A stretch of DNA of 64,000 nt from Metridium senile (taxonomy: Eukaryota; Cnidaria; Anthozoa; Actiniaria; Metridiidae): assembly GCA_949775045.1 (NCBI GenBank), contig OX459102.1, positions 1,916,101 through 1,980,100 on the forward strand, read 5' to 3'. The position numbers were made by a program, and so were the translations under genes. Under the pieces are notes generated by a model. It worked only from the letters and a program-made list of their open reading frames with translations. It had not been told where the DNA came from and did not search any database. Positions 1 to 9,615 of the stretch are shown one piece after another (position 1 is the first letter of the stretch; each line of letters opens with the position of its first letter).

Positions 1-118
1 CCTGCATGCCCTTACTCTTTTGTTTTCTATCCTTCTACTTTCGCCTCGTAATTTATTGGTAACTTTCAACAGTGCTTAAGGTCAACAACTAACGTCAAAT
101 GCAACATAGTTTGCAAAT

Positions 119-1194
119 TAATAAGCATTAGAAGATATTTTCCGTGTTTCTTTTCTCTGTTAGAAACACGCGGGATTGTTGGGAGAACACGAGAAAGATT
201 TTGAATCACGAGCTGAAAGCGAGAATAACAGCAACAGATAATAACGAAGATATCAAGCTAAATTGCATTTAATGCCCTTGATCACACAACAAATTCTCCT
301 AACGTCGTCAAATGACGACGTACCAAGCAAAAAACGTATCAGGTTCAAAACTTGTCAAAAATAATTTTCAGTGCGATGAAAAAATCGACTTTATTCTTCA
401 CAAAGTGTCAATATAAAGACCAGAGTTGAACCTCATTAGAAAAGTCTAAAATCTAGCTGAAATCGTGAGCAAAAACACTGCAATTTCCCTGAAATGTGCT
501 TTGCTCAAAGCCGTGTATTCACGCTTCACTTTGTCTATCTTGCAAGTCGATAAAATTCTGCCTATTTCGCTTCTGAAGTGGAAACTCTAACTTGAATTTG
601 TGGAACTCAGGAACTCTGTAGCCGTTTGATCATGAGCTGCATGTAAGGTTTCAAGAAGAATAACAGGAGAGTTTATGTAAAAGAATGCTTGACGAACGAC
701 TTTACCGAGAACTGAAGCAAGACGAAGGAAAACTTTCTCTGTTTTGATATACATGTAAGTTATAAAGCTTGTAGCTTTTGCTGAAGTATCTTTTTCTACT
801 ATTGTGCAAATTCAATGACATCAAAATGATTTTTTGTATTTACTTTGTACATATTTAGGAATTAAAAGTGATTTTACGGTAGAAAAAGTAGTGTTGTGAT
901 CTTCTTGTAGCGACTTTGAACTTTGAGTATTGCTGTAAACTCAGATTTAATATTTTTGCAAGCTTAAAAGTGTTAGACTTTTTAGTTTGTGACTTCTGAG
1001 GTGGTGAAGGCCGTCGAAGTCAAAACTGACACAGAAAATTTGTTTTCTTCATTAGACGACACGATTTTGTATTTTTACGGAGACATCAAGCGACACTCCG
1101 CTTGAAATCCGTGTTTCTATGCTCTTATAGAAACACGGGTTTTTGCACGTTTCAGCCAATGAGAGCGCGCGTTATATAATGGTTATATTTTATA
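119..1194. mobile_element. Insertion of about 1.08 kb present only in duplication copy 1
   Basis: The sequence before 118 and after 1195 is contiguous in the paralogous block at about 38268, so this stretch is an insertion here or a precise loss there. It carries a hairpin near each end. One pairs CGTGTTTC with GAAACACG at about 143-170. The other is a perfect 12-bp stem with a 6-base loop at 1109-1138. An AAT trinucleotide sits at both junctions and could be a 3-bp target duplication. The right end has a GCGCGCGTTATATAAT segment resembling other insertions here. I see no coding capacity, so it looks like a non-autonomous DNA element of unknown family. Confidence 0.6.
1109..1138. repeat. Perfect 12-bp stem hairpin
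   Basis: CCGTGTTTCTAT, a loop GCTCTT, then ATAGAAACACGG form an uninterrupted stem inside the 119-1194 insertion. A shorter relative of the same hairpin lies near the other end of the insertion (about 143-170), which suggests subterminal element structure and not a regulatory site. Confidence 0.7.
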
Positions 1195-2424
1195 ATGTAC
1201 ATTTATTTGAGATATTTTTATTCAATATCAAATAACTTCAATTATTTCTAAATAACTCTAGGGAACTGTGGTAAGGGCTTGGGATACCTGTGGTGACCTT
1301 GTATTTGTTCGTAAATGAATTGAATCTAGCGCTCTTCAAACAACGTCGTGTACTGTTTGAGCGTGGAATGCAGCGTTTTGTCTTGATACTGGCAAATAAT
1401 AATAATATCGATTGTGCTACTTATGATGATGGTAAATATGGTTATAATGATGATTTTGATGTTTTTGGCAATGATAATATTGATGTTGTGACGGCGATAA
1501 TGATGTTGGTATAAAATGGTCAATACAGTTATGATATACTGATGGTGAATAGGGGTGGTTTTAGGGGGGAGCATAGCCCCCTCCCCCTTTTTATGTTGTG
1601 TCACAAAAAAATCAAATTAAGAATACCACGGTACGAGAAAACAAGAAAAAAGTCTGAAGAATGAGGCTAAATTATAAAAACGCTGTGGGCATCCCATACA
1701 TGATATGTAGATTGTAACATGATGCGTTATTTTTAATAACGACAAAACTACGTACGAGTATATCATGACCAGTCCACGTGGTCGGCAATCAAAGTCCGTG
1801 TCTAGGTGGTAGCATGGTCTATGAATTGGGGTATGCCCTCGATTTAATTACTTCTAAGTAAACATATAATAACCAGTGATCAACATATATTGGGAGAGAA
1901 AGTGATCAATTTTGTATATCATAAAATCTAGTTCAAAAATATAAAAAAGAGTAAAACCGCATAACAGACCAGAATAAATTTTTGTTCCAATAGTAAAACG
2001 TCAATAGTAAAACACATTACACCATACTATGTGTTACACAAAAGTCATGATGTAAAAATATGAGCGAATATCAATTTTGCGTTCCTTTACAGCTAGCTAG
2101 AGCGCCACACCGCCTTTCAAGATTATCAAAATCTCTACGAACAACTACTTCTATGTCTAGAAAACATATCGCTTAATAAATGTGACAGGAAATGGGATGC
2201 AAAGGGCAAGTCAGAGTCCCAGGGATTATTCCATCAAATCAAAAACCCTTCATTTATAGCTAACATCGTTAAGCGATGACCTTAGATTGATGTCTCGAAG
2301 GTTTCCCTGATCGGTGGAGGCATTGTTTGGGTAATTTAGAAACGAATAAGAAGGAATTCATATTAACCATCGCCAATCACCAATCGCCAATCGCCGTTCG
2401 CCCCGTCAACCTTTTTTGAATTAG
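1195..2424. other. Duplicated sequence with no gene I can support
   Basis: This stretch is shared with 38266-39607. It contains a TGATGATGGTAA-rich low-complexity part (1395-1505) that keeps a frame open on both strands. Its 3' end, just before the hAT remnant, carries an array of AATCGCC words followed by TTTTTTGAATTAGGTGTATA, a motif that recurs at the edges of other elements (about 57290, 62870 and 63125). Confidence 0.6.
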
Positions 2425-3141
2425 GTGTATACAGTTGGCCTTAGCCGTTCCTTGCAAGGTTCTACGCTGAATGTGGTTGCCGCATACAGACACATCAGCG
2501 TGGTGAAGAACCACCTGCAGGAAATACGGAATAACGCGAAGTCTGAGTTTGCAGGATCAATAAAAAAGAAGATCAATACGATGGCCAAGAAGGCTGGTCT
2601 TAAAGTCACCATTTCTCGTATCTGTGGCAGACAGACATGAGAACCTCTTTCCTACTTCAGACGAACCATTTTTATCCCTTTCGTAGATGGCCTGTAACAA
2701 CAGATGACTAACCGTTTTGATGGTCTTTCCAAATAAGCAACATTCTTGCACTGCTTTTGATCCCTGCTAATCTCGAACAGCTTGACAAGCCTTACGTTGA
2801 TAAATTGATTGAACATTACGCCCCTCATTTGCCAGCAGCAAGTAGTGCACCACAAGAACTGTTGTTTGTTTACATGTTTGTAAGCATGTTCATGATTAGA
2901 TTAATCTTATCATGAAAGTTGTGTAAAAGTTGTGCATATTTTGGTTTTCAGGGCCACTAGTTCTACTGCTACTGAGGAGCGAAGCAACTCGTCGCTGCGT
3001 TTCGTAAATAATTTTATCGAAGCACAATGACAGAATATCGCCTTTATGCACTTTTTATGCTCTACATCCACAAGTATATTCCTTTGGATTACTCCGCAGT
3101 TGTCGACCTTCTTGCTATTCGAAATTCACGATCGCGAAGGA
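2425..3141 (+). pseudogene. Decayed hAT-superfamily transposase (P52rIPK/ZMYM-like), C-terminal part, copy 1
   Basis: The frame from 2425 reads VGLSRSLQG ... HISVVKNHLQEIR ... ICGRQT, the pattern of hAT transposases related to the 52-kDa repressor of PKR inhibitor. After a TGA the same frame continues with FRRTIFIPFVDGL and NRFDGLSK, broken by further stops. Other frames then give YVDKLIEHYAPHLP (about 2790-2835), a degraded C-terminal dimerisation motif (EERSNSSLRFVNNFI, about 2974-3018), and EYRLYALFMLYIHKYIPLDY (about 3031-3090). Multiple stops and frameshifts make it inactive. Most are shared with the copy at 39608, so decay came before the duplication. A stretch of about 100 bp kept in that copy (40131-40233) is missing here. 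Confidence 0.8.
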
Positions 3142-3258
3142 TCTTTCTCAAACTCATTAATAATTCATGAGCTAATCAACCAATGTGAGCACACCATTTG
3201 TACCACGTGCATGGGTTTGAAACCCCGATGAAACACGATTATAGGTTGACCGGTGTTT

Positions 3259-3292
3259 GAAATATTTTCATCACTAGTGATGAAAATATTTC
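3259..3292. repeat. Perfect 34-bp palindrome
   Basis: The sequence GAAATATTTTCATCACT is followed directly by its own reverse complement, with no spacer and no mismatch; the centre is between 3275 and 3276. It sits inside the composite insertion and is probably the fused ends or the fold point of an element. Confidence 0.85.
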
Positions 3293-3454
3293 TAAATCTA
3301 CATAGTGGTGGGAAATCTGAAAATAATTAGTATTCCCAAGTTACCTACCTACCTTACTATCCTTTATTCCCTTATGTTTTTATCTATCTTACCTGACCTT
3401 TCTACCTAATTTACATTATTATTATTTTTACATTATTTTTTTTTCCTTTTTTAT

Positions 3455-3526
3455 TGCCGTGTCCGAGTCTCGAACCTGCAACCCTTGGAGTTGAATTCCC
3501 TCTTCATACCAGCTGAGCTATTGGTG
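3455..3526 (-). repeat. tRNA-derived SINE-like head (or tRNA pseudogene)
   Basis: Read on the minus strand this segment has a perfect A-box match, TAGCTCAGCTGG (about 3509-3520), and about 40 bases downstream a B-box-like GGTTCGAGACT (about 3467-3477). That is the spacing of a polymerase III internal promoter in a tRNA. The T arm and acceptor stem do not pair properly, so it is not a functional tRNA. A tRNA-derived SINE head or a decayed tRNA fits best. Confidence 0.5.
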
Positions 3527-3997
3527 ATTTGGTTGGCAGAGAATAGTCTTGTTTCCCACGCCATCAAATACTCTGTATATATTATATCAGAAATTACACT
3601 GCCGTTAAGTACTCACATAAATGAACTTTATTCGCATCTTTAATGATCCCTACTGAAGTTACAACTTATATTTAAATGACAATTTGGATTATTCTCTAAA
3701 GAAAATAAAAAAAAACACTTCTTATGTAGGTAGTTACAAGTTACAATTTGAAATATTGCTCAACTGAACTTAAAGGAACATTTTCTAAGTCTTTTTGAAC
3801 AACTTCAAGCCGAAGAATCCCGTAACACTCCTTATAAACCCTAAAGTATTTCGAAATCCAATAAATTCCGCACGAGAGGAATTCAAAGAACTCTCATAAT
3901 CCCAGGCAATATAATGTGTGACCTATTATATTATAAAGAACTAGCCACATTCCTGCATAATGAATTATTTATTCGACTGAGAAGTAATTTCAAAAAG

Positions 3998-4120
3998 CTC
4001 GTGCTTCGTGTTTCATTAGGGTTTCCAAACACTCAAAAACAATAAAAGCACTCGGCCTACGGCCTCGTGCTTTCAAATGTTTTATCGTGTTTAGAAACCC
4101 TAATGAAACACTCGTACTCG
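3998..4120. repeat. Foldback repeat with GTGTTTCATTAGGG arms
   Basis: The left arm CGTGTTTCATTAGGGTTTC and a right arm reading its reverse complement flank a central short hairpin built from GGCC-TAC-GGCC (about 4051-4061). It forms the right-hand part of the composite insertion. Confidence 0.6.
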
Positions 4121-4134
4121 TTTTTGAAATATTA

Positions 4135-4900
4135 CTTATCAACTCCAAGAGCGAATGATAAGTTCAGGCTAAGTGATTTGCGGTTGAAATCGTTGGTGCG
4201 AAAGGGCTCTGAACGTGCACTTCATGTCTCTACTAGACTTGTTGAAGAAGCTTCTCGTCGTCAAAGCAGGAAAGATGGCGCTGATTTCTGTCGACTTCTA
4301 TAAGCTGTTACAGTGACTCTTATTAAGCCACCATACTCGCGTTTAGCAAATACTTGTTTTACATTATAATATCTAGTGTTTAAACTCAAGAAATAAACGT
4401 TAAGGCGGCATTGTTTTATGCAAAACTCAATTGGAATAAATTGACATACAGAATGTGCAAAACGTTTTATTTATTGCTCTTTTTGCTCAAAAATCAAAAT
4501 GTTCGGCTGTCATACTGACTGAATACAAAGTTTTGCCTCTGCAAAATTGTCCGGGCCCCCCTTTCCTAAATCTCTAAATCCGCCCCTGGTGATACTATGG
4601 CTGCGATGATAATTTAAACTATGATATGGTGGTAATGGTGCTTTTATATTAAATTAAAGTAACGTAAATACACGTACATTTGTAAATATTGTTGTATTAT
4701 GATGGTAATGGTAACCTGTGAGCAGCGGTTTGTTTTCTCTTAACCTTACAGCTACAAGAGTAAAAGCAAAAACTATTTAATAGTATATCAATAAATATAT
4801 TAAATAAATCGATAATTATATTCAGAGGATATTGATGAATATCGTAACGATAGGACGGTGTAAGGGGATAACCTTGCTATCAAGTTGCTCATGTGCATGA
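4135..4900. other. Duplicated spacer with no gene I can support
   Basis: This sequence is shared with about 40406-41170. From about 4600 it is also shared with 28240 onward, where it marks the start of the FReD block. An open stretch at 4067-4303 is kept in the paralogue (40310-40576). The two copies are nearly identical DNA, however, and the frame shows no recognisable domain. Confidence 0.5.
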
Positions 4901-5620
4901 GTAGTTGTTTAACTTATGTCCCTACATTGTTTCTAATCTTCTAAATAGTGACTTCATCAGTGAACCATGTAATGCTCCTCACGATAGTATTTCTGAGCGT
5001 CTTTTAAATACAGTCGCTGTATACATGGATAGTGATCAAATGCACCTAACAGTTTTTCTGAGCTAGCTCCCTCTAGATACAACCCAAGCGCATGCGCATA
5101 CATCATAACTGACCCCAGTCAGTATGGCCCTGACAGTATTTCTGGGCACCTTCTAAATACCGTCCATGTGCATGAGTAGCTGTTTAACTTATGGAACAGA
5201 TGGTGATTCCATGTCCATGTACATCATTACTGATCCAAGTAATGTCCCTGACAGTATTTCTGAGCTCCTTTTAAATAAAGTTGCTGTACACGTGGATATA
5301 GTGACCCAACTTATGCCCCTGACAGTGCTTTTGAGCACATAATGATAAAGTCCCATTACTAGCCCCAAAGATGTCCCTGCATGTCAGTTAGTGATTTTGA
5401 GCACATAATGAATATAGTCCCAGTAGTGATCCCAGATATGTCCCTGCAAATTAGTGCTTTTAAGCACATTCTGAATACCGTCCTAGTAGTGACCCCAGAT
5501 ATGTTCCTGTCAGATAGTGCTTTTAAGCACATATTTAATGAAGTCCTAGTAATGGACCCACATTGTTATGTCCCTCTAAGTGGTAATTCTAAACACCTTT
5601 TATTTACAGTCCCTACATGA
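4900..5620. repeat. Degenerate 63-bp-class tandem repeat in the 3' flank of FReD gene 1
   Basis: Words such as GTCCCTGACAGTATTTCTGAG and AGTGCTTTTAAGCACAT recur every 60-70 bases. At 5385-5580 the period is about 63 bases, so a frame stays open and repeats AFKHI..N.V with a PDM ending. The same array follows the other two FReD genes (28790-29080 and 41200-41900). The opposite strand is also open in copy 3, so I treat this as a repeat and not a gene. Confidence 0.65.
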
Positions 5621-5674
5621 GCTTGATTGGGTACGTACACAATAAATACACACTAAATAGTGTTTCAAATCATG

Positions 5675-5680
5675 TTTATT
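5675..5680 (-). terminator. Polyadenylation signal AATAAA of FReD gene 1
   Basis: TTTATT on the plus strand reads AATAAA on the gene strand about 37 bases past the stop codon. The same hexamer lies at the same distance after genes 2 and 3. Confidence 0.65.
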
Positions 5681-5716
5681 TTGTACGTTTTCATGACTAC
5701 AACGAGGCTGAGACCT

Positions 5717-7716
5717 TTAGACAGGTCTGATCTTCATCTCAGCTCTTTTAGCGGAGTACTTAGGGCCTTTCCAGGCGTACCAGTTCACGCCATCATTATG
5801 GGAGGATTTATATACGCCATGACGGTACAGACCGTTCAGGTTAGAGTCAGTACAACTGTTGTACCACCAGGCACCTTTGCAAAATACAGCACACTGCTGA
5901 GGATTTTTATCATTGTCACGGTCTTTAGTGGTAAAAGGCATTCCTTTATGATAGCTCAGCGAATCACCGGCAGTACCTGGAATGCAAAGTTTTAAGACGT
6001 ATGATTGATAAAAGATGTCTTCACCAAATGATCAGTTCACTGAAAACAACGTTTCGCCAATCACAACACACCACCACCACCACCACCACAAACTTAAAAA
6101 ATATAATCAATAATAATCCAAAAGACATCATTTTTTTTTGGTCTTTATTGATAGTCGATAATCGTCAGTGATAATGGCCAATGTCATGATTTTCATATTT
6201 AATATGTAAGTAATTATTTTATAATAATAACAATTAATTATGATAATCAACCATTGTATAATTGCAACTTATTATTACCTGTTAGTGAATAACTACCAAG
6301 GCTCAGCTTGTAATTGTGTCTTTCACTGGCCACGGCAAAGAAGTCGTAGTCAGCATACGCGCTTTTGCCTTTAAAGTCTTCCAGCTCAACACGAAGACGG
6401 TTGCGAGCTTGGTGGGTCAGTCGATGGATCCTATCTAGACCAAGCCAAAACTCCCCCTTGAGATTTCCAAAGCCTTTCTTGTAAAGGTGCCATCCTCGGT
6501 AAAAGTCTACAGAGCCGTCTTTTCTTTTCTGGAAAACTGTCCATCCTCCTCCATTAGTCCTTTGGTCACAGTACACCTTAAAAATATCAATAAAACATGG
6601 ATTGAAAAAACACTAACCTTGATGTGTAGGTGAAGAGGGGTTTATTTGTTGTAAAGTCTAACACTTCTAATAACCACTATATTATATAAAATAGTAGCAC
6701 CTTGCCAACTACTTAGTAGCATCTAGAGGTTTCTGGCAACAATTGTAGATAGCTATTTCTGACATGGATATTTGTTACCTTAAATGTGCCTTTACCATCA
6801 GGATCAATAGAATACACACCACTTTGCTTACCACCACATTTAAGCACTTGAGCACAGTTCTTAGCCACTAGAAAACGAAAAAAGTGCTTTAAAAAAATAC
6901 CGAAATGGGTTAGCTTTTGCCGAGATTTTTGCAACAACAAGAGGTGCGATTTCTCAGGAAAAAATTGACTTGTTCGTACTCTGTTGTAGAGAGAGTATAA
7001 AAATATTTTAATAATGAGCATTTATAAAAAAGCCGCTTTTAAAAAATAGAAATGAATAATAAAACAATCAAACTAGCAAGCGAACAAATATGTTAATGGA
7101 TCAATGAAAAAAGAAAGAAAGAAAAACCGGTATAAAGAAAACTCTGATTTACTTGAAGCAATTAGGGGATCATTGGGGTTTTCCGATTTAGCGACTTTGT
7201 TACTAATAGTACCAGATACTAATTAGCATACGTGCATGTTTACCGTTATTAGAATTTCTAGGAGTTGCAAAATATGATATTTTCTGAGTAAGAATAAAAA
7301 ATAAGAACACTATTGCAGAAATAATTACAAATTAACACTGGTACTATCATCTGGCACTATTAGTGCCAAATCTGCCTTTTTGCCGGTAAATCGGAAAAGC
7401 CTATTAAGTACTTCATATTCTCTTACTTAAAAAAAATAAAATACTTTTTGAGTTAGCGCCGACAGGCCGAGTGATAAAAACTGTTGAACAAGACTATAAT
7501 TTCCTGTTACAGCTCACCTTTAGGGCAGCTCTGAATTCCTTGTCCTTTGGTTTTCTTCAGTTCAGAGATCAGAGTTTTAATATACGATAGCAAAACTTTC
7601 GAATAGGTGCCGCAGTTACAGTTGCATACCACAGGACTGGCTTTTTTCACGGCTGAATGTCCTGGTTGGACCATCAACAGACCTACAAACATCAACACAA
7701 ACACAAACAACTTCAT
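5717..7716 (-). CDS. FReD gene 1: secreted fibrinogen-related (ficolin/tachylectin-like) protein, four exons
   Basis: Exons on the minus strand are 7716-7518, 6867-6779, 6576-6279 and 5976-5717. All junctions are GT-AG with matching phases (1, 0, 1), giving 281 residues. Residues 1 to about 22 are a signal peptide ([15 protein letters not shown]...GHSA). A short linker follows with a CNCNC cluster and a Leu/Ile-rich helix ([18 protein letters not shown]) that could oligomerise. The fibrinogen C-terminal globe starts at [10 protein letters not shown] and shows [35 protein letters not shown], the calcium-site-like [20 protein letters not shown] and the end EMKIRP. Such domains bind sugars or acetylated groups outside the cell; a recognition or innate-defence role is inferred. 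It has an extra cysteine (CAVFC). The start is set by the signal peptide; the codon at 7725 is TTG. Confidence 0.9.
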
Positions 7717-7790
7717 TTCACTCAACTGTAGATTGCCTTGCTTTTTTGTCTGATGCGAGCTTAACAGTGTCGATCAAAATGACCAAACGA

Positions 7791-9612
7791 CAAAACCTGT
7801 TTTGAGAGACTATGTTTTTTTATGGAGTGTCTTTTTGTGGTAACATTTGATTGACAAGATATAACTTGTTAGGTTGCCAATCAAATGAAGCCTCTATTAT
7901 GATCGGTAAAACTGTTTTTGATTTTGTTTTGTTTTCCGTGTTGATGTGTTCTTAAACTGCTTATTATGTTTTTAGGATCAAACTGCGCTAAAACAGCAGG
8001 ACGTATCGCATTTGTTTTCCAAGGAAAATATCGCGATCAGATTATTAACCATTAAGAGCCCATTATTTGAAATATTAAAATTTCTTTCAAATTCTTACTC
8101 AAAGTTTGCTTATGTTAAACGGGTATACTGTTCGCCTCTATTCATCTTTTGTAATTGATGCATGTACCATATAGATAAAATCGATCAAATGGTAAATTGG
8201 CTCGAAACATTCTATGGATACAACTTTTTTGAACTCTTTTTCTGTGAATATAAAATCTGTATATATTTAGTCTACATGTTGTCATAATTATTGCTACAAC
8301 CATTATTCTTTTCCTGTACTAAAACATTATTATAGAGATAATTGTTTACCATGTGCAAAAAAAAACACATTCATTTATTCCCTCTATTCATGAACAAAAA
8401 TATTTTTTTTGAAATTATCGTTGCGATGTGTTTAGAATATTGAAATATTCTAATTTGATGTTAATTATATATAAAAATATATCGATAATATAGTGTTTGC
8501 GCTTTATTTCGCAGTACTAATTAAAAGTTTGATTGTATTTCATGGATGTACTGTTTGCACTTTATTTACGAAAATATATATAAGAATCGTTGCTCTGTGT
8601 TTAAATTACTCAAATACTCTCAAGTCACATTCGAGTATGCTGCGTAACCAAAATAACTAAATATAGCTTATTGTTATTTTAATATGGCATTTGTGGATTT
8701 AATTCCATATTTTCAGAGAGTAAAGACTTAATATTGAAATAGGTTCCATCTAATAGTCACTATTGTTTCATGGGGAAATGAAAATCACTTTATCACCCAA
8801 CATGAAACATGACTGAATACAAAGACAAAAGTACATCGTTTGAACATTACTTGTCTGTGATAGTACTACAAAATAGATAATTGACTAAATAAAAACTATT
8901 CGACTGTAGCAATATGATTTGATTTCATGGATATAGTGTTTGCGCTTTTTTCCACAGTAGCAATGTGGTTTAATTTCCATTTTCCAGTGGCTTTTCAATG
9001 AAAAATATCGCGATCAGATTATTTACCATTTGCAGCAGCTCATTAATTAGACTTATAAATAATTTCAATTTTAACACGAAGTTTGCTTATGTACATATAA
9101 ATCAGATGATAAACTGGTTCGAAAACGTTAGTGGCTACAACTTACCAGCACTGACTTTTTTCTGTGAATATAAAATTTGTATATTTAAACTCTACATGCA
9201 TGTTGTCATAATTATTGCTACAACCATTATTCTGTTGTTGTAAATATTATTATATAGATAATTGTTTATCATGTGGGGGAAAACAATTATTCCCTCTTTT
9301 CAAGAAAAAAGTATGATTTTGGCATTATCGTTGCTATGTGTTTAGAATATCAAAATATTCTTATATGCATGTATTTACAAAATATGTCGATAATATAGTG
9401 TTTGCGCTCTATTTCGCTGTACTAATTAGCAGTTTGGTTATATTTCACAGATACACTGTTTTCCCTCTTTTCAAGAAAATAAATAAAAGTTAACATTCTA
9501 AGTACAGTATCGTTACTATTCGTTTAAAATATTATTATATGTATGTATTTACAAAATATATCGATAATATAGTGATTGTGCTCTATTTTTATTTTTATTT
9601 AATTGTATGTAT
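7791..9612. repeat. AT-rich repeat unit, left part, interrupted by the LINE
   Basis: Several related stretches repeat phrases such as TCGCGATCAGATTATTTACC, GATATAGTGTTTGCGCT and TTCGCAGTACTAATTAGCAG (about 7900-8700 and 8880-9600). The same phrases return after the LINE at 12840-13700 and 14290-15250. I see no gene. These read as diverged copies of one unit. Confidence 0.6.
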
Positions 9613-9615
9613 TAG

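Larger units (their letters stand above)
3142..4134. mobile_element. Composite insertion of about 0.99 kb splitting the hAT remnant in copy 1
   Basis: The paralogous block runs straight from AAGGAT to TTATCAACTCC at about 40406, whereas here about 990 bases intervene. The insertion holds a 34-bp perfect palindrome, a tRNA-like segment on the minus strand, and a foldback near its right end built on CGTGTTTCATTAGGG. I see no coding sequence. It is probably several nested non-autonomous elements and not one unit. Confidence 0.6.
1..7790. repeat. Segmental duplication block, copy 1 (FReD gene 1 block)
   Basis: This block matches 38150-43830 nearly base for base in many stretches: 1-118 with about 38152-38268, 1195-3141 with 38266-40405, and 4135-7790 with 40406-43830. 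It contains, in order, a decayed hAT transposase, a 63-bp degenerate tandem repeat and the minus-strand FReD gene 1. Copy 1 differs by two extra insertions (about 119-1194 and 3142-4134). Homology stops about 75 bases upstream of the FReD start codon, so this copy lacks the upstream region shared by genes 2 and 3. Boundaries were judged by eye. Confidence 0.85.

Noticed and set aside
1290..1514. 74-codon frame conserved in the duplicate at 38360-38587
   Set aside because: The DNA is a recent duplicate, the frame is driven by a TGATGATGGT-type low-complexity stretch, and the opposite strand is equally open.
3455..3526. Functional tRNA gene
   Set aside because: A- and B-box words are present but the T arm and acceptor stem do not pair, so a SINE head or tRNA pseudogene fits better.
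4067..4303. 78-codon frame partly conserved at 40310-40576
   Set aside because: The left half is insertion sequence in copy 1 but hAT relic in copy 3, so the shared part only reflects duplicated DNA; no domain is seen.
5381..5620. 79-codon frame with an in-frame 21-residue repeat
   Set aside because: It follows from a 63-bp tandem repeat in the gene's 3' flank; the matching array in copy 3 is open on the opposite strand instead.
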